From Anaerosphaera aminiphila DSM 21120 (GTDB taxonomy: Bacteria; Bacillota; Clostridia; Tissierellales; Peptoniphilaceae): a DNA stretch of 64,000 nt. Within the stretch, counting starts at the first letter, position 1, and every line of letters starts with the position of its first letter. A program made the translations under genes and the position numbers. The DNA lies in assembly GCF_900129925.1 (NCBI RefSeq), contig NZ_FQXI01000003.1, forward strand, positions 60,311 through 124,310, read 5' to 3'. Of this stretch, positions 1 to 9,638 are shown in pieces. The notes under the pieces were generated by a model, which was not told where the DNA came from, did not search any database, and saw only the letters and a list, made by a program, of their open reading frames with translations.

Positions 1-781
1 TCGCCACTGCATTTGACGGAATTGCATTGTGTTTTATTCCACCACTAACTTCAATAATTCTAATATCTACAGATTTTTTTATTTCATTTAATATTCTTCC
101 AATTAATTTGTTTGCGTTCGCTCTCTGTCTAATTATTTCTTGTCCGGAGTGCCCTCCTAAAAGACCTTTTACAGATATTTCAAGACTTTCTCCTACAAAA
201 TCTTCTCTTTCAATTTCAAAGCTAACTTCAGCTGTTGCACCACCTGCACAACTAACTAAAAATATTCCCTCTTCTTCAGAGTCTATATTTAAAAGTTTTT
301 GACCGGTTAACATTCCCTTTTTAATTGCAGCTGCGCCGTCCATTCCAGTTTCTTCATTTGTCGTAATTAAAACTTCAAGTGCCGGATGAGGTAGTTCATC
401 AGAGTCTAAAATTGCCATTGCATAAGCTACTGCAATACCATCATCTGCACCAAGTGTAGTGTTGTTTGCCCTTAAGTATTCTCCATCTACCACCATTTCT
501 ATTGGGTCAGTTTCAAAATTGTGTTTTGAATCTTCAGTCTTTACACATACCATATCCATGTGCCCTTGTATTATAACAGTATCCGAATTTTCATACCCTT
601 CTGTTGCGTCTTTTTTTATTATTACATTGTATTCCTCATCTTGAACTACTTCTAAATTTCTGTCTTTTGCAAATTTAACTAAATAGTCTGATGCTTCTTT
701 TTCATTTCCCGATTCTCTTGGAATTTGATTTAATTCATAGAACCAATTGAAAACTTCTTTTGGCGCAATATTTAAACTCAT
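1..781 (-). CDS. pepD: PepD-type aminoacyl-histidine dipeptidase, 3' end beyond the window
   Basis: The first 260 codons of an M20/PepD (Xaa-His) cytosolic dipeptidase are present; the C-terminus runs off the left edge. Visible metal-site motifs are GHMDMV, the TTLGADDGIAVA block with the bridging Asp, the catalytic pair in TTNEETG, and NIDSEEEG. PepD enzymes hydrolyse a broad range of dipeptides. The start at 781 is supported by AGGAGGT 6 nt upstream. The whole fragment aligns well by eye with the complete pepD at 62095-63519 (shared blocks LVKFA.DRNLEV and NIDSEEEGI), so the window holds two paralogues. Function is confident; substrate range is inferred from the family. Confidence 0.93.
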   Translation of the reverse strand, partial: MSLNIAPKEVFNWFYELNQIPRESGNEKEASDYLVKFAKDRNLEVVQDEEYNVIIKKDATEGYENSDTVIIQGHMDMVCVKTEDSKHNFETDPIEMVVDGEYLRANNTTLGADDGIAVAYAMAILDSDELPHPALEVLITTNEETGMDGAAAIKKGMLTGQKLLNIDSEEEGIFLVSCAGGATAEVSFEIEREDFVGESLEISVKGLLGGHSGQEIIRQRANANKLIGRILNEIKKSVDIRIIEVSGGIKHNAIPSNAVA

Positions 782-853
782 TTTAATACCTCCTACTATT
801 TTTACTTTTCTCAACTATTATTATACTCAATATCCTCTTAGAAAAATAGTTTC

Positions 854-888
854 TTGTAAAAAAATAAAAGACCAATTGGTCTTTTATT
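854..888 (-). terminator. Intrinsic terminator of the L,D-transpeptidase gene
   Basis: A perfect 13-bp inverted repeat (ATAAAAGACCAA and its complement, no spacer) is followed on the minus strand by a T-run. The stem starts inside the stop codon of the upstream gene at 887-889. Confidence 0.8.
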
Positions 889-1672
889 AAAATTCTAGCA
901 ATTCTGCTCCCTTATAAGTTTCTTCTTTCGGTTGAACAGGTTTTTCTTGAACTTTTTCTACTGGCTTTGGAGCTTCTTCTACTACAGTTTGTTTTACACC
1001 CCAATTTGCCAATTCTTGATCTGTTCCCATCCAAACGGGCATTCCTACTTTTGCCCTTGGAAATATAAATGTTTCAATATCATAGTTAAACATTCTAATA
1101 CAACCATTTGAAACTGACTGTCCAATTTGAGCCGGTTTTATAGTTCCGTGAATTCCATATCCCGAAAATCCGGGAATATTTAATCCCATCCATCTCTCTC
1201 CCAGAGGATTGTTAGGATCATCAGAAGCTTTAGGTTCATACTTTCCATTCATTCCTCCCCATGCAGGGTTTTTATGTTTATTCATTATCTTTCCCTTTGC
1301 AGATGGAGTAGGTGTGGAGCTGGTTCCTATTGCCACTGGGAATTTATACATTGGACTGGTTCCCTTGTAGTATGTCAAAGTCTTTTTTGACTTATTTATA
1401 ACTATCCATTCACCCGGTGTTGGCGGATTTGTAATTTCATCTTTTACAACCATATTTGGACCATATAAAACTTTATAGGTCATATCGTCAATTCCACCTG
1501 TCACTGTTAAATTTGAAAGGGCTTGGAATTTTTTAATTTCAGCTACTTTTTCTGCTCCCGATTTATCCATAAAATTATTAGGTCTTACATAACTTCCTGC
1601 GCCTACAGTTGCAGGAAAAATCAACAACAGTGCAAATATAAATACATTCAATCTCTTTAATCTTCTCAACAT
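887..1672 (-). CDS. L,D-transpeptidase (YkuD domain), exported
   Basis: Protein of 261 aa that should crosslink or modify peptidoglycan on the outer face of the membrane. It has an N-terminal hydrophobic signal/anchor (about residues 8-26), then a short peptidoglycan-binding-like segment (KKFQALSNLTVTGGIDD), then a YkuD domain with the catalytic signature HGT...SNGCIRM holding the nucleophilic Cys. The C-terminal tail is Pro/Glu/Lys-rich and probably disordered. I prefer the ATG at 1672 because GGAG lies 6 nt upstream of it; an ATG at 1684 in frame has no ribosome binding site of its own. Single-gene unit with its own terminator. Confidence 0.9.
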   Translation of the reverse strand: MLRRLKRLNVFIFALLLIFPATVGAGSYVRPNNFMDKSGAEKVAEIKKFQALSNLTVTGGIDDMTYKVLYGPNMVVKDEITNPPTPGEWIVINKSKKTLTYYKGTSPMYKFPVAIGTSSTPTPSAKGKIMNKHKNPAWGGMNGKYEPKASDDPNNPLGERWMGLNIPGFSGYGIHGTIKPAQIGQSVSNGCIRMFNYDIETFIFPRAKVGMPVWMGTDQELANWGVKQTVVEEAPKPVEKVQEKPVQPKEETYKGAELLEF

Positions 1673-1742
1673 TTTACACTCCATTTTATTTTTATTACAC
1701 CAGTATAACCTTAATATTTAAAACTATAAAGTTAAATTTTAG

Positions 1743-4562
1743 TTACACTTTTAAAATTTTTCTTAAAAACTGTCCAGTGTAAGATTCTTTTACCTTTGCA
1801 ACTTCCTCCGGTCTTCCAGTAGTAACTATAGTTCCACCACCATCTCCCCCTTCAGGACCAAGGTCTATTATGTGGTCTGCAGTCTTTATTACATCTAAAT
1901 TGTGCTCTATTACAACTACTGTATTACCTCTATTAACTAATTCATTTAATACCTTTAAGAGCTTTCTGATGTCTTCTGCATGAAGTCCTGTTGTAGGTTC
2001 ATCTAATATATAGATAGTCTTTCCAGTTGCCTTTTTTGAAAGCTCTGTTGCAAGTTTTACCCTTTGAGCTTCTCCTCCTGAAAGTTGTGTAGATGGCTGT
2101 CCAAGTTTTACATAGGACAGTCCCACATCTCTAAGCGTTTCCAACTTTTTTAAAACTCTCTGATGATTTTCAAAGTAATCCAAAGCTTCTTCAACTGTCA
2201 TATCCAACACGTCAGATATATCTTTATCTCTGTACTTAACTTGTAGAGTTTCTCTGTTATACCTCTTTCCCTTGCACACTTCACAGGGAACGTAGACATC
2301 CGGTAAAAAGTGCATCTCCACTTTTATAATTCCATCACCTTTGCAAGCCTCACATCTTCCGCCCTTTACATTAAATGAAAATCTTCCCTTTTTATAACCT
2401 CTTAACTTAGATTCATTAGTCATTGCAAATATATCCCTTATCATATCAAAGGTTCCAGTATAAGTTGCAGGATTTGAACGCGGTGTTCTTCCTATTGGAC
2501 TTTGATCTATATCTACTACCTTATCTAAGTGTTCAAAGCCGGTTATCTTTTTATATTTCCCCGGTTTTAGCTTTGAGTGATTTAATTTTTGAGAAAGTGC
2601 CTTAAATAAAATTTCATTTACCAGTGAACTCTTGCCACTTCCGGAAACTCCTGTAACTGCAATAAATTGTCCCAGAGGTATTTCCACATCTATATTTTTT
2701 AAGTTATTTTCACTTGCTCCAAATACTTTTATACTATTGCCGGTGTATGGTCTTCTCTCCTCTGGGATTTCAATCTTTCTCTTTCCAGATAGATAGGCTC
2801 CGGTTATAGACTCATCTACTTTCATTATTTCATCAGCTGTTCCCTGAGCTACAATCCTGCCTCCGCCACGACCTGCAAGAGGTCCAATGTCAACTATTTG
2901 ATCTGCCATTCTCATTGTCTCTTCGTCGTGTTCAACTACTATTAGGGTATTTCCAACATCTGTAAGTTCCCTAAGTGTTTTTAAGAGTTTTGCATTGTCT
3001 CTTTGATGAAGTCCTATGCTGGGCTCATCTAGTACGTATATTACTCCCACAAGTTGAGATCCTATTTGAGTTGCAAGTCTAATTCTCTGAGCTTCTCCTC
3101 CTGATAGAGTTCCCGCCATTCTGGACAGTGTCAAATACTCAAGTCCCACATTTTTAAGAAATAAAAGTCTTGAGTTTATCTCCTTTAAAAGTTGCTCCGC
3201 TATTATGGTGTCCTTTTCAGATAGTTTTAAATTTGCAAAAAACTCTAATGCCTTCACTACTGAAAGTTCTGTTACTTCAAATATATTAAGTCCTCCCACT
3301 TTAAATAAAAGTGCAGATTCCTTTAACCTTGCCCCATGACATACTGGACAGGGTTCGTCATTCATAAACTCTTCTATTTTTTCCAACATTGCATCAGAAG
3401 AAGTTTCCATATATCTTCTCTTTAAATTGTTTACTATTCCCTCAAATGTTCCCTGATAGGTCTTTCTACCGGAGAAGTGACTGTCAAATTCAAATTCCAG
3501 TGAAGTATCAGAACCATAGAGCAATGCATCTAAGAATTCCTTAGGCGCATTTTTTATTGGCTCATCTAGTGAAAAACTGTACACCTTTGCAAGAGACTTT
3601 ACCATTTGAGCATAGTATGTCCCATCTACATTGGAATAACTTGCAATTGCACCTTGATTTATAGACAATTCTTTATTTGGAATAACTAAATCAACGTCAA
3701 CTTCTTTTGAAAATCCAAGTCCCTTACAGGCTTCACAAGCTCCTATGGGAGAGTTAAAAGAAAATGACCTTGGAGATACTTCTTCTATTACTATTCCACT
3801 TTCAAAGTCTGCCAATTTTGAAGAAAATACCAATTTTTCTTCTCCAATTACATCTACATTTACTATTCCCTCTGAAAAACTCATTGCAAGTTCCAGAGAC
3901 TCTGACAACCTGGAACCTATTCCCTCTTTTACAATTAATCTGTCTATTACAATTTCTATAGTGTGGTTTTTATTTTTTTCAAGTTCTATATCTTCAGAAA
4001 TGTCATGCATTTCTCCATCAACTACAACTCTTATAAATCCATCTTTTTTTATCTTATCTAAGGTCCTCTTGTGAGTTCCCTTTCTCTGTCTCACCACTGG
4101 AGATAGAATTTGAATCTTGGTGCCCTCTTTTAAATTCATAATTTCATCTACCATTTGGTCTACTGTATAAGCTGTTATTTCTTTTCCTGTCACAGGGCTG
4201 AAAGGATGTCCCACTCTTGCAAATAACAATCTCAAGTAGTCATATATTTCAGTAACTGTTCCCACAGTGGACCTTGGGTTTTTACTGGTTGTCTTTTGGT
4301 CTATTGAAATTGAAGGGCTCATTCCCTCAATATAGTCTACATCCGGCTTGTCCATCTGCCCCAAAAATTGACGAGCATATGAAGACAAACTCTCTACATA
4401 TCGTCTCTGACCCTCTGCATATATGGTATCAAAGGCAAGAGAGGTCTTTCCTGAGCCCGAAAGACCTGTAAAAACTATAAATTTATTTCTTGGAAGCACT
4501 AAGTCAACATTTTTAAGATTGTGTTGCCTTGCTCCTTTAATTACTATATTTTTATCTTCCAA
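1743..4562 (-). CDS. uvrA: Excinuclease ABC subunit A (UvrA)
   Basis: Full-length 939-aa canonical UvrA, the damage-recognition ATPase of nucleotide excision repair. Both ABC modules are visible: Walker [11 protein letters not shown] near residue 31 and [10 protein letters not shown] near 640, both LSGGEAQR signatures, and zinc-finger Cys pairs ([18 protein letters not shown]...CEVCKGKR). The region between about residues 115 and 260 is the UvrB-binding domain, which the second UvrA in this window lacks. The start is TTG at 4562, supported by AGGGGTG 5 nt upstream. Second gene of uvrB-uvrA, 11 nt after uvrB; its ribosome binding site overlaps the end of uvrB. Regulated with uvrB from the SOS-like promoter at 6576-6616. 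Confidence 0.98.
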   Translation of the reverse strand: MEDKNIVIKGARQHNLKNVDLVLPRNKFIVFTGLSGSGKTSLAFDTIYAEGQRRYVESLSSYARQFLGQMDKPDVDYIEGMSPSISIDQKTTSKNPRSTVGTVTEIYDYLRLLFARVGHPFSPVTGKEITAYTVDQMVDEIMNLKEGTKIQILSPVVRQRKGTHKRTLDKIKKDGFIRVVVDGEMHDISEDIELEKNKNHTIEIVIDRLIVKEGIGSRLSESLELAMSFSEGIVNVDVIGEEKLVFSSKLADFESGIVIEEVSPRSFSFNSPIGACEACKGLGFSKEVDVDLVIPNKELSINQGAIASYSNVDGTYYAQMVKSLAKVYSFSLDEPIKNAPKEFLDALLYGSDTSLEFEFDSHFSGRKTYQGTFEGIVNNLKRRYMETSSDAMLEKIEEFMNDEPCPVCHGARLKESALLFKVGGLNIFEVTELSVVKALEFFANLKLSEKDTIIAEQLLKEINSRLLFLKNVGLEYLTLSRMAGTLSGGEAQRIRLATQIGSQLVGVIYVLDEPSIGLHQRDNAKLLKTLRELTDVGNTLIVVEHDEETMRMADQIVDIGPLAGRGGGRIVAQGTADEIMKVDESITGAYLSGKRKIEIPEERRPYTGNSIKVFGASENNLKNIDVEIPLGQFIAVTGVSGSGKSSLVNEILFKALSQKLNHSKLKPGKYKKITGFEHLDKVVDIDQSPIGRTPRSNPATYTGTFDMIRDIFAMTNESKLRGYKKGRFSFNVKGGRCEACKGDGIIKVEMHFLPDVYVPCEVCKGKRYNRETLQVKYRDKDISDVLDMTVEEALDYFENHQRVLKKLETLRDVGLSYVKLGQPSTQLSGGEAQRVKLATELSKKATGKTIYILDEPTTGLHAEDIRKLLKVLNELVNRGNTVVVIEHNLDVIKTADHIIDLGPEGGDGGGTIVTTGRPEEVAKVKESYTGQFLRKILKV

Positions 4563-4573
4563 GTTTTCACCCC

Positions 4574-6559
4574 TTAATCATCTTTCATCTTTTCCATATC
4601 AACTTTAAGTTGACTTATCTTGTCTCTTATTTCAGCAGCTCTTTCAAAGTCAAGTTGTTCTGCCGATTTAAGCATTTCCATTTTTAAAGCGTCAATCATT
4701 GCCATTATTTCTTCATCTGTAAATTCTTCAGCATTAGCTGTATAGTCAACTTCTGTTTCGGCTGCTATTGTAGATTCTATTACTTCTCTAACTCCCTTTA
4801 CTATTGACTTAGGAGTGATTCCATGTTCTATATTGTACTCATTTTGAATTTTTCTACGTCTATTAGTTTCATCTATTGTAACTTTCATTGACCTGGTAAC
4901 AATATCGGCATACATTATTACTTTTCCGTCGGAATTTCTCGCCGCTCTACCTGACGTTTGAATTAAAGATGTCTCCGAGCGCAAAAATCCTTCCTTATCT
5001 GCATCTAAAATTGCAACTAGAGAAACCTCCGGTAAATCCAAACCTTCTCGAAGCAAGTTAATCCCAATGAGAACGTCATATACTCCCAGCCTCAAATCTC
5101 TAATTATTTCCATTCTCTCAATAGTCTCAACATCTGAGTGCATATAAGTTACTTTTATTCCTATTTCTTTAAAGTACTTAGTTAAATCCTCTGCCATTTT
5201 TTTTGTTAAAGTTGTAACCAGTACCCTCTCGCCTCTATCTTTAGCTTTTTCTATTTCATTTAACAGGTCATCTATTTGATTCTTAGTAGGCCTTACTTCT
5301 ATTATGGGATCTAAAAGTCCTGTCGGTCTAATAATTTGCTCTACTTTATTTTGTTCATGCTCTTTTTCATAGGGCCCTGGCGTTGCTGAAACATAAATAC
5401 ATTGATTCATCATTGACTCGAATTCATCAAATTTTAAAGGCCTGTTGTCAAGGGCTGAAGGAAGTCTAAACCCATAGTCCACAAGTGTTTGCTTTCTGGA
5501 CCTGTCTCCATTGTACATTCCCCTAATTTGAGGAAGTGTTGCATGAGACTCATCTATTATAGTTAAAAAGTCCTTTGGAAAATAGTCAATTAAAGTGTAG
5601 GGTCTTGAGCCAGGTTCTCTTTGAGATAAGTGTCTTGAGTAGTTTTCAATTCCACTTACAAATCCCATTTCATTTAACATTTCAAGATCGTAATTAGTTC
5701 TCTGTTCAAGCCTTTGAGCTTCAAGAAGTTTTTCTTGATCTCTTAGTTCATCAAGTCTTGTCTCCAACTCTTCTTCAATTGTAACTATTGCCTTCTTTAC
5801 TTTTTCTTCTGTAGTTGCAAAGTGAGATGCAGGTGTAATATAAGCGTGCTTCATATAACTTATAACTTCTCCTGTCAGAGAATCCACTTCACATATTCTA
5901 TCAATTTCATCACCAAAAAATTCAACTCTTATAGTATTTTCAGAAGAAGACGCCGGAAATATTTCAAGCACATCTCCTCTAACTCTAAAAGTTCCCCTGG
6001 TAAAATTAATGTCATTTCTAACATACTGTATATTAATTAATTGCTTCATTATTTCAGTTCTATCTTTAACCATACCCGGTCTTAAAGACACAGCTAAGGT
6101 CTTATAGTCTATGGGATCTCCCAAGCCGTATATACAAGAAACTGAAGCTACTATTATAACATCTTCTCTTTCAAATAAACTCATTGTAGCAGAGTGTCTA
6201 AGTTTATCTATTTCATCATTTATAGATGAATCCTTTTCTATAAATGTGTCAGTTTGAGGTACATATGCCTCCGGTTGATAGTAATCATAGTAAGATACAA
6301 AGTACTCCACTGCATTTTCAGGAAAGTACTCTTTAAATTCACTTGCCAATTGATAGGCCAGTGTTTTATTGTGAGCTATTACAAGGGTTGGTTTTTGAAC
6401 TTTTTCAATAACATTTGCCATTGTAAAAGTTTTTCCTGAACCTGTAACTCCCAGTAAGGTTTGATGTTTTAAGTTTTTATTTAAGCCATTTACAAGACCC
6501 TCTATTGCTTGAGGCTGATCCCCCATGGGCTTGTAATCCGCATGAATTTTAAATTCCAT
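4574..6559 (-). CDS. uvrB: Excinuclease ABC subunit B (UvrB)
   Basis: Full-length 661-aa UvrB, the helicase-like damage verification subunit that is loaded by UvrA and recruits UvrC. Visible: Walker [11 protein letters not shown] near residue 40, the beta-hairpin region with [14 protein letters not shown]-like IDESHA, helicase motif VI (QTSGRAARN), and a C-terminal UVR coiled-coil ([20 protein letters not shown]) for UvrC contact. Ribosome binding site AAGGGTG precedes the ATG. First gene of the uvrBA operon; the promoter has a LexA-like box (see 6576-6616). Confidence 0.98.
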   Translation of the reverse strand: MEFKIHADYKPMGDQPQAIEGLVNGLNKNLKHQTLLGVTGSGKTFTMANVIEKVQKPTLVIAHNKTLAYQLASEFKEYFPENAVEYFVSYYDYYQPEAYVPQTDTFIEKDSSINDEIDKLRHSATMSLFEREDVIIVASVSCIYGLGDPIDYKTLAVSLRPGMVKDRTEIMKQLINIQYVRNDINFTRGTFRVRGDVLEIFPASSSENTIRVEFFGDEIDRICEVDSLTGEVISYMKHAYITPASHFATTEEKVKKAIVTIEEELETRLDELRDQEKLLEAQRLEQRTNYDLEMLNEMGFVSGIENYSRHLSQREPGSRPYTLIDYFPKDFLTIIDESHATLPQIRGMYNGDRSRKQTLVDYGFRLPSALDNRPLKFDEFESMMNQCIYVSATPGPYEKEHEQNKVEQIIRPTGLLDPIIEVRPTKNQIDDLLNEIEKAKDRGERVLVTTLTKKMAEDLTKYFKEIGIKVTYMHSDVETIERMEIIRDLRLGVYDVLIGINLLREGLDLPEVSLVAILDADKEGFLRSETSLIQTSGRAARNSDGKVIMYADIVTRSMKVTIDETNRRRKIQNEYNIEHGITPKSIVKGVREVIESTIAAETEVDYTANAEEFTDEEIMAMIDALKMEMLKSAEQLDFERAAEIRDKISQLKVDMEKMKDD

Positions 6560-6575
6560 TATATCACCCTTTATA

Positions 6576-6616
6576 CGAACATAGGTTTATTATAACATTA
6601 AGACTATAAATATCAA
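6576..6616 (-). promoter_or_regulatory. uvrBA promoter with LexA/SOS-like box
   Basis: On the minus strand, -35 TTGATA (6611-6616), a 16-nt spacer and -10 TATAAT (6589-6594). The next bases form TAAACCTATGTTCG (6576-6589), close to the Gram-positive LexA operator CGAAC-N4-GTTCG with one good and one degenerate half-site. The box sits at the expected start of transcription, where repressor binding would block the promoter. The same box and geometry occur at 14028-14069 before the second uvrA. Confidence 0.75.
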
Positions 6617-6964
6617 GGAGTATTTCACAGTCTTAAGATATACTTCTTTTAAATTTTTAATATTATTTTTTTGCTATTTTCTCTTTATATCCCTAAGCAT
6701 TGACCTTTAAACAAAATTTTCTATACTTCTTAAAAATTAGTAAAATTACACATTTTGTGATAATATAATATTAAATATATCAATTAATTATTTATAATAA
6801 ATTGATATTACATATTAATACTCATACTTTAGAGCATATAAACTCAAACACACTTAGTAATTTTTTTAGAATACAGTGAACACCTCAACTTCATTATTAG
6901 ATAAGACTATTTTTTGAGATGGTCATTGGTTATATATATTGAATTACAATAAGGAGGTAATGAA
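6617..6964. other. Intergenic region between uvrB and the GcvT-like gene
   Basis: About 350 nt, very AT-rich. I see no coding potential on either strand and no convincing structured RNA. It must hold the promoter of the plus-strand gene at 6965, but no clear -35/-10 pair stands out; TTGAGA near 6914 is a possible -35. Confidence 0.5.
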
Positions 6965-7984
6965 ATGCGTAAAAATGAAATGAATGTTAGAAAAGAACAT
7001 GAGGCAGTTAGAAATAGTGTTGGGTTTTATGACTTTACTCACCAACTCTTAGAAGTAAGTGGAGTTGATGCACAGAGCTTTCTTGACAAAATGTTTGTAG
7101 CTTCCATTGGTAAAGCTAAAGTTGGAGATGCGAAGTATAGCACTATGTTAAATGAAGACGGAATTATTATTGACGACGTAATTGTATTTAGAGTTGATGA
7201 AGATGTATTTTGGATTTCAACTTTATACATCACTGAGTTAATTGCTTGGTTTGACAAAAATAAGGGCAACAGTAATGTAGAATATAAAGACATTACTTAT
7301 AAGACCACAATGTATGCAGTGCAAGGTCCAAATTCAAGAACAGTTTTAAATGACTTTCTAAAGGACAACATTGACCATATGAAGTACTTTACTATAGAAG
7401 ATAATATCATTGACAATGTTCCCGTTAAAATTGCGCGCAGTGGATACACTGGAGAACTGGGATTTGAAATTTACTGCGATCCAAAGAACAAAGACTTTAT
7501 AGAATCCAAACTTATGGAAAGCGGAAAACAATTTAATATTTTAAATATAACTACAGATGTAATTGTAACCAGTCTACCTAGAGAAAAGGGATATACACTA
7601 ATGAGCGACCTTGCGGGAACTAATCCGCTAGAAGTGGACTTTGGCTGGACTGTAGATTGGAATAAGGACTTTATAGGAAAAGCAGCTTTAGAAAAAGTAA
7701 AAGCTGAAGGTGCTAAGAGAAGACTAATTGGATTTACTGTTGATGACGACGCTGCTGAAGTTGAAGTTGGCTCAACTGTGGAAGTTAATGGCAAAGACGT
7801 TGGAAAAGTAACTATGTTTACCTATGGATATACAGTTGAAAAAAATATCGGCTTTGCATTAGTAGATGTAGACAAGGCAAATATTGGCGACTTAGCTACA
7901 ATTAAAAGTGGTGGAAAAGAAATGGCTGCTACTCTAACTGAAAAAGTATTTTATGATCCGGAAAACTCAAAAATTAGAGCATAG
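6965..7984 (+). CDS. GcvT-like aminomethyltransferase family protein (orphan)
   Basis: Protein of 339 aa with the GcvT fold: the N-terminal folate-binding domain (VGFYDFTHQLLEVSGVDA; LNEDGIIIDDVIVFR; RSGYTGELGFEIY) and the C-terminal barrel (GAKRRLIGFTV...EVGSTVEVNGKDVGKVT). Family members move a one-carbon unit from an aminomethyl or methyl donor to tetrahydrofolate. No gcvH, gcvP or lpd is nearby and the gene is monocistronic, so it may not be the glycine-cleavage T protein; a THF-dependent demethylase of another N- or O-methyl compound is equally possible. Start supported by AAGGAGG 7 nt upstream. Confidence 0.8.
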   Translation: MRKNEMNVRKEHEAVRNSVGFYDFTHQLLEVSGVDAQSFLDKMFVASIGKAKVGDAKYSTMLNEDGIIIDDVIVFRVDEDVFWISTLYITELIAWFDKNKGNSNVEYKDITYKTTMYAVQGPNSRTVLNDFLKDNIDHMKYFTIEDNIIDNVPVKIARSGYTGELGFEIYCDPKNKDFIESKLMESGKQFNILNITTDVIVTSLPREKGYTLMSDLAGTNPLEVDFGWTVDWNKDFIGKAALEKVKAEGAKRRLIGFTVDDDAAEVEVGSTVEVNGKDVGKVTMFTYGYTVEKNIGFALVDVDKANIGDLATIKSGGKEMAATLTEKVFYDPENSKIRA

Positions 7985-8068
7985 TTGACAATATTAAGAG
8001 AGCTAAGTTTTTTAGTTCTCCAGAGTGAAGACAAATACTGCAAATTGTTTTTATTCCATCTTTACTAT

Positions 8069-8116
8069 AAAAATAATTAACTTTAAAAATAATTAACTTT
8101 AAAAATAATTGCCTTT
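8069..8116. repeat. Three tandem copies of a 16-bp AT-rich unit
   Basis: The unit AAAAATAATTAACTTT occurs at 8069-8084 and 8085-8100 exactly, and at 8101-8116 with two changes in the middle. It lies in the non-coding stretch 7985-8467 downstream of the GcvT-like gene. Confidence 0.75.
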
Positions 8117-8191
8117 GAAATTTTAATAAACTTTCAAATTAAAAAACAACTAAACTTATTAATCAACCCAAAAGCGTTTTAGAGGTGTAAT

Positions 8192-8242
8192 GGGAGGGTT
8201 TGGAAGGGCATGAGGAGAAATCGCAATCTCCTTCGCCCTCCC
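8192..8242. other. GC-rich structured intergenic element
   Basis: A GC-rich island in very AT-rich DNA. Outer arms GGGAGGG (8192-8198) and CCCTCCC (8236-8242) pair, with an inner stem GGAGA/TCTCC (8214-8218, 8227-8231) closing an 8-nt loop. The 3' arm GCCCTCC can instead pair with GGAAGGGC at 8202-8209, so two exclusive folds are possible. A short A-run and T-run follow. It has no assigned function; a conserved RNA, a repeat element or the end of an unrecognised transcript are all possible. The rest of 7985-8467 shows no genes. Confidence 0.45.
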
Positions 8243-8424
8243 AAAAATTTTAAAAATAAATTTGAAATAAAATGAAAAATACAGATAATATTATGTTTAT
8301 TTATACTTTATAAAATAAGAAAAAGTATTTAAGATTTTAATATACTTATAATTTCAACTAAAGTATATTTTTTGTAGTTTTAGTTATAAATTTTTAAAAT
8401 ATCACATTTAATATATTAAAACCA

Positions 8425-8463
8425 TAAAAACAAACTGGCTTAGAATTAAGCCAGTTTGTTTTT
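8425..8463 (-). terminator. Intrinsic terminator of the oxidoreductase operon
   Basis: A stem of about 17 bp (AAAAACAAACTGGCTTA and complement) with a 3-4 nt loop, ending in a T-run on the minus strand 5 nt after the stop codon of the gene at 8468. The symmetrical A/T arms could also stop plus-strand transcripts. Confidence 0.85.
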
Positions 8464-8467
8464 ATTC

Positions 8468-9616
8468 TCATACTTCTTTCCAGATATTTCCCTCTTTTGA
8501 ACTTGCAACTGCTGCTTCAATAAATTTAACTCCACTTACTCCATCTTCTACTTTTGGAAAATCTAAATTTATATTTTCAATGCTCATACCTTCGTTTTTT
8601 TCTACAATCGCACTTATAAAAGTGTTGTAGTGGTTTGCCACAGCAAATACAATTCCCTCAGGATGTCCTGCAGGAATGTGATTTAATTCCGCTGCTCTAC
8701 CTGTTATATAATCTGTTCCTCTGTGATAAATTTGTTCAGGTTGATTCTTCTTCGTAACTTTTAAATAATTAGGGTCTTCTTGTGCCCATTCAACTGAACC
8801 CTCAGTTCCAAAAACTCTAACTACCAGCCCATTTAAATGCCCAACACAAACTTGAGAGCAACTATAAACTCCATGAACTCCATTTTCATATTCCACTAAT
8901 ATATTTGCATTTAAGTCTAAGTCCATTTTGTAGTAGTCCAATACAGATAGTAATTTCTTCGGACGAAGCCCTGTAATATATGCAACTGTATTTTCTATAT
9001 GTGAACCTATATCTCCTACACAGTTTGAAATACCTGACTTTTTAGGATCTGTCCTCCAAACTGAAAGTTTTGTCTCACTTTGTTTTTCTCCTCCAACTTG
9101 ATCTATTAGCCAATCTTGAAGGTATTCGGCACTTACATTTACTATTTCACCTATTTCTCCATCTTCTACAAATTTCTTTGCAAGTTTTACCATTGGATAG
9201 CCTGAATAAGTATACATTACTCCAAAAAATAAATTTCTCTCTTTTGCAATGCTATACAGTTCCTCTGCTTCTTCTGAAGTAAAGCAAAGTGGTTTTTCAC
9301 ACATAACGTGAATATCCGCCTCTAAAAAAGCCTTACTTATTTCAAAATGCGTAGAGTTTGGAGTTACAATACTGACAAAGTCAATTTTATCTTCCCTTTG
9401 CTTTTCTCTTTCTGCCATTTCTCTATAATCTCTATAGATTCTCTCTTTATCTATATTGTAAAAATCTCCGGTTTCTAAATTTTTTTCAAAATTAGTACTA
9501 AAACATCCCGCTACTAACTCAGCTGTCCCCTCTGAAGCAATGGCTTTTCTGTGCACATTGCCAATAAAAGCTCCAGGTCCTCCTCCAACCATTCCATAAC
9601 GCAATTTTTTTCCCAT
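8468..9616 (-). CDS. Gfo/Idh/MocA family NAD(P)-dependent oxidoreductase
   Basis: Protein of 382 aa with an N-terminal Rossmann fold (GMVGGGPGAFIGNVHRKA), the family motif CEKPL near residue 100, and the C-terminal alpha/beta substrate domain. Family members oxidise or reduce sugars, inositols and related polyols. The ATG at 9616 follows GGAGGTAATT; the frame is open for 16 more codons upstream but those have no ribosome binding site. It is the second gene of a two-gene operon, 22 nt after a sugar isomerase-like gene, a pairing common in inositol or hexose-derivative catabolism. The exact substrate cannot be read from sequence. Confidence 0.9.
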   Translation of the reverse strand: MGKKLRYGMVGGGPGAFIGNVHRKAIASEGTAELVAGCFSTNFEKNLETGDFYNIDKERIYRDYREMAEREKQREDKIDFVSIVTPNSTHFEISKAFLEADIHVMCEKPLCFTSEEAEELYSIAKERNLFFGVMYTYSGYPMVKLAKKFVEDGEIGEIVNVSAEYLQDWLIDQVGGEKQSETKLSVWRTDPKKSGISNCVGDIGSHIENTVAYITGLRPKKLLSVLDYYKMDLDLNANILVEYENGVHGVYSCSQVCVGHLNGLVVRVFGTEGSVEWAQEDPNYLKVTKKNQPEQIYHRGTDYITGRAAELNHIPAGHPEGIVFAVANHYNTFISAIVEKNEGMSIENINLDFPKVEDGVSGVKFIEAAVASSKEGNIWKEV

Positions 9617-9638
9617 AATTACCTCCATAATCCTCTGA

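Noticed and set aside
27..644. Plus-strand frames in the first 650 bases
   Set aside because: They are antisense to the truncated pepD gene, whose motifs are clear on the minus strand.
3745..4074. Open plus-strand frames opposite uvrA, uvrB and other long genes
   Set aside because: They are antisense shadows with serine/leucine-rich products, no ribosome binding sites and no family motifs; the minus-strand genes are certain.
8069..8116. Tandem 16-bp units as a CRISPR array or replication iterons
   Set aside because: No spacers between units, only three copies, no cas or rep genes.
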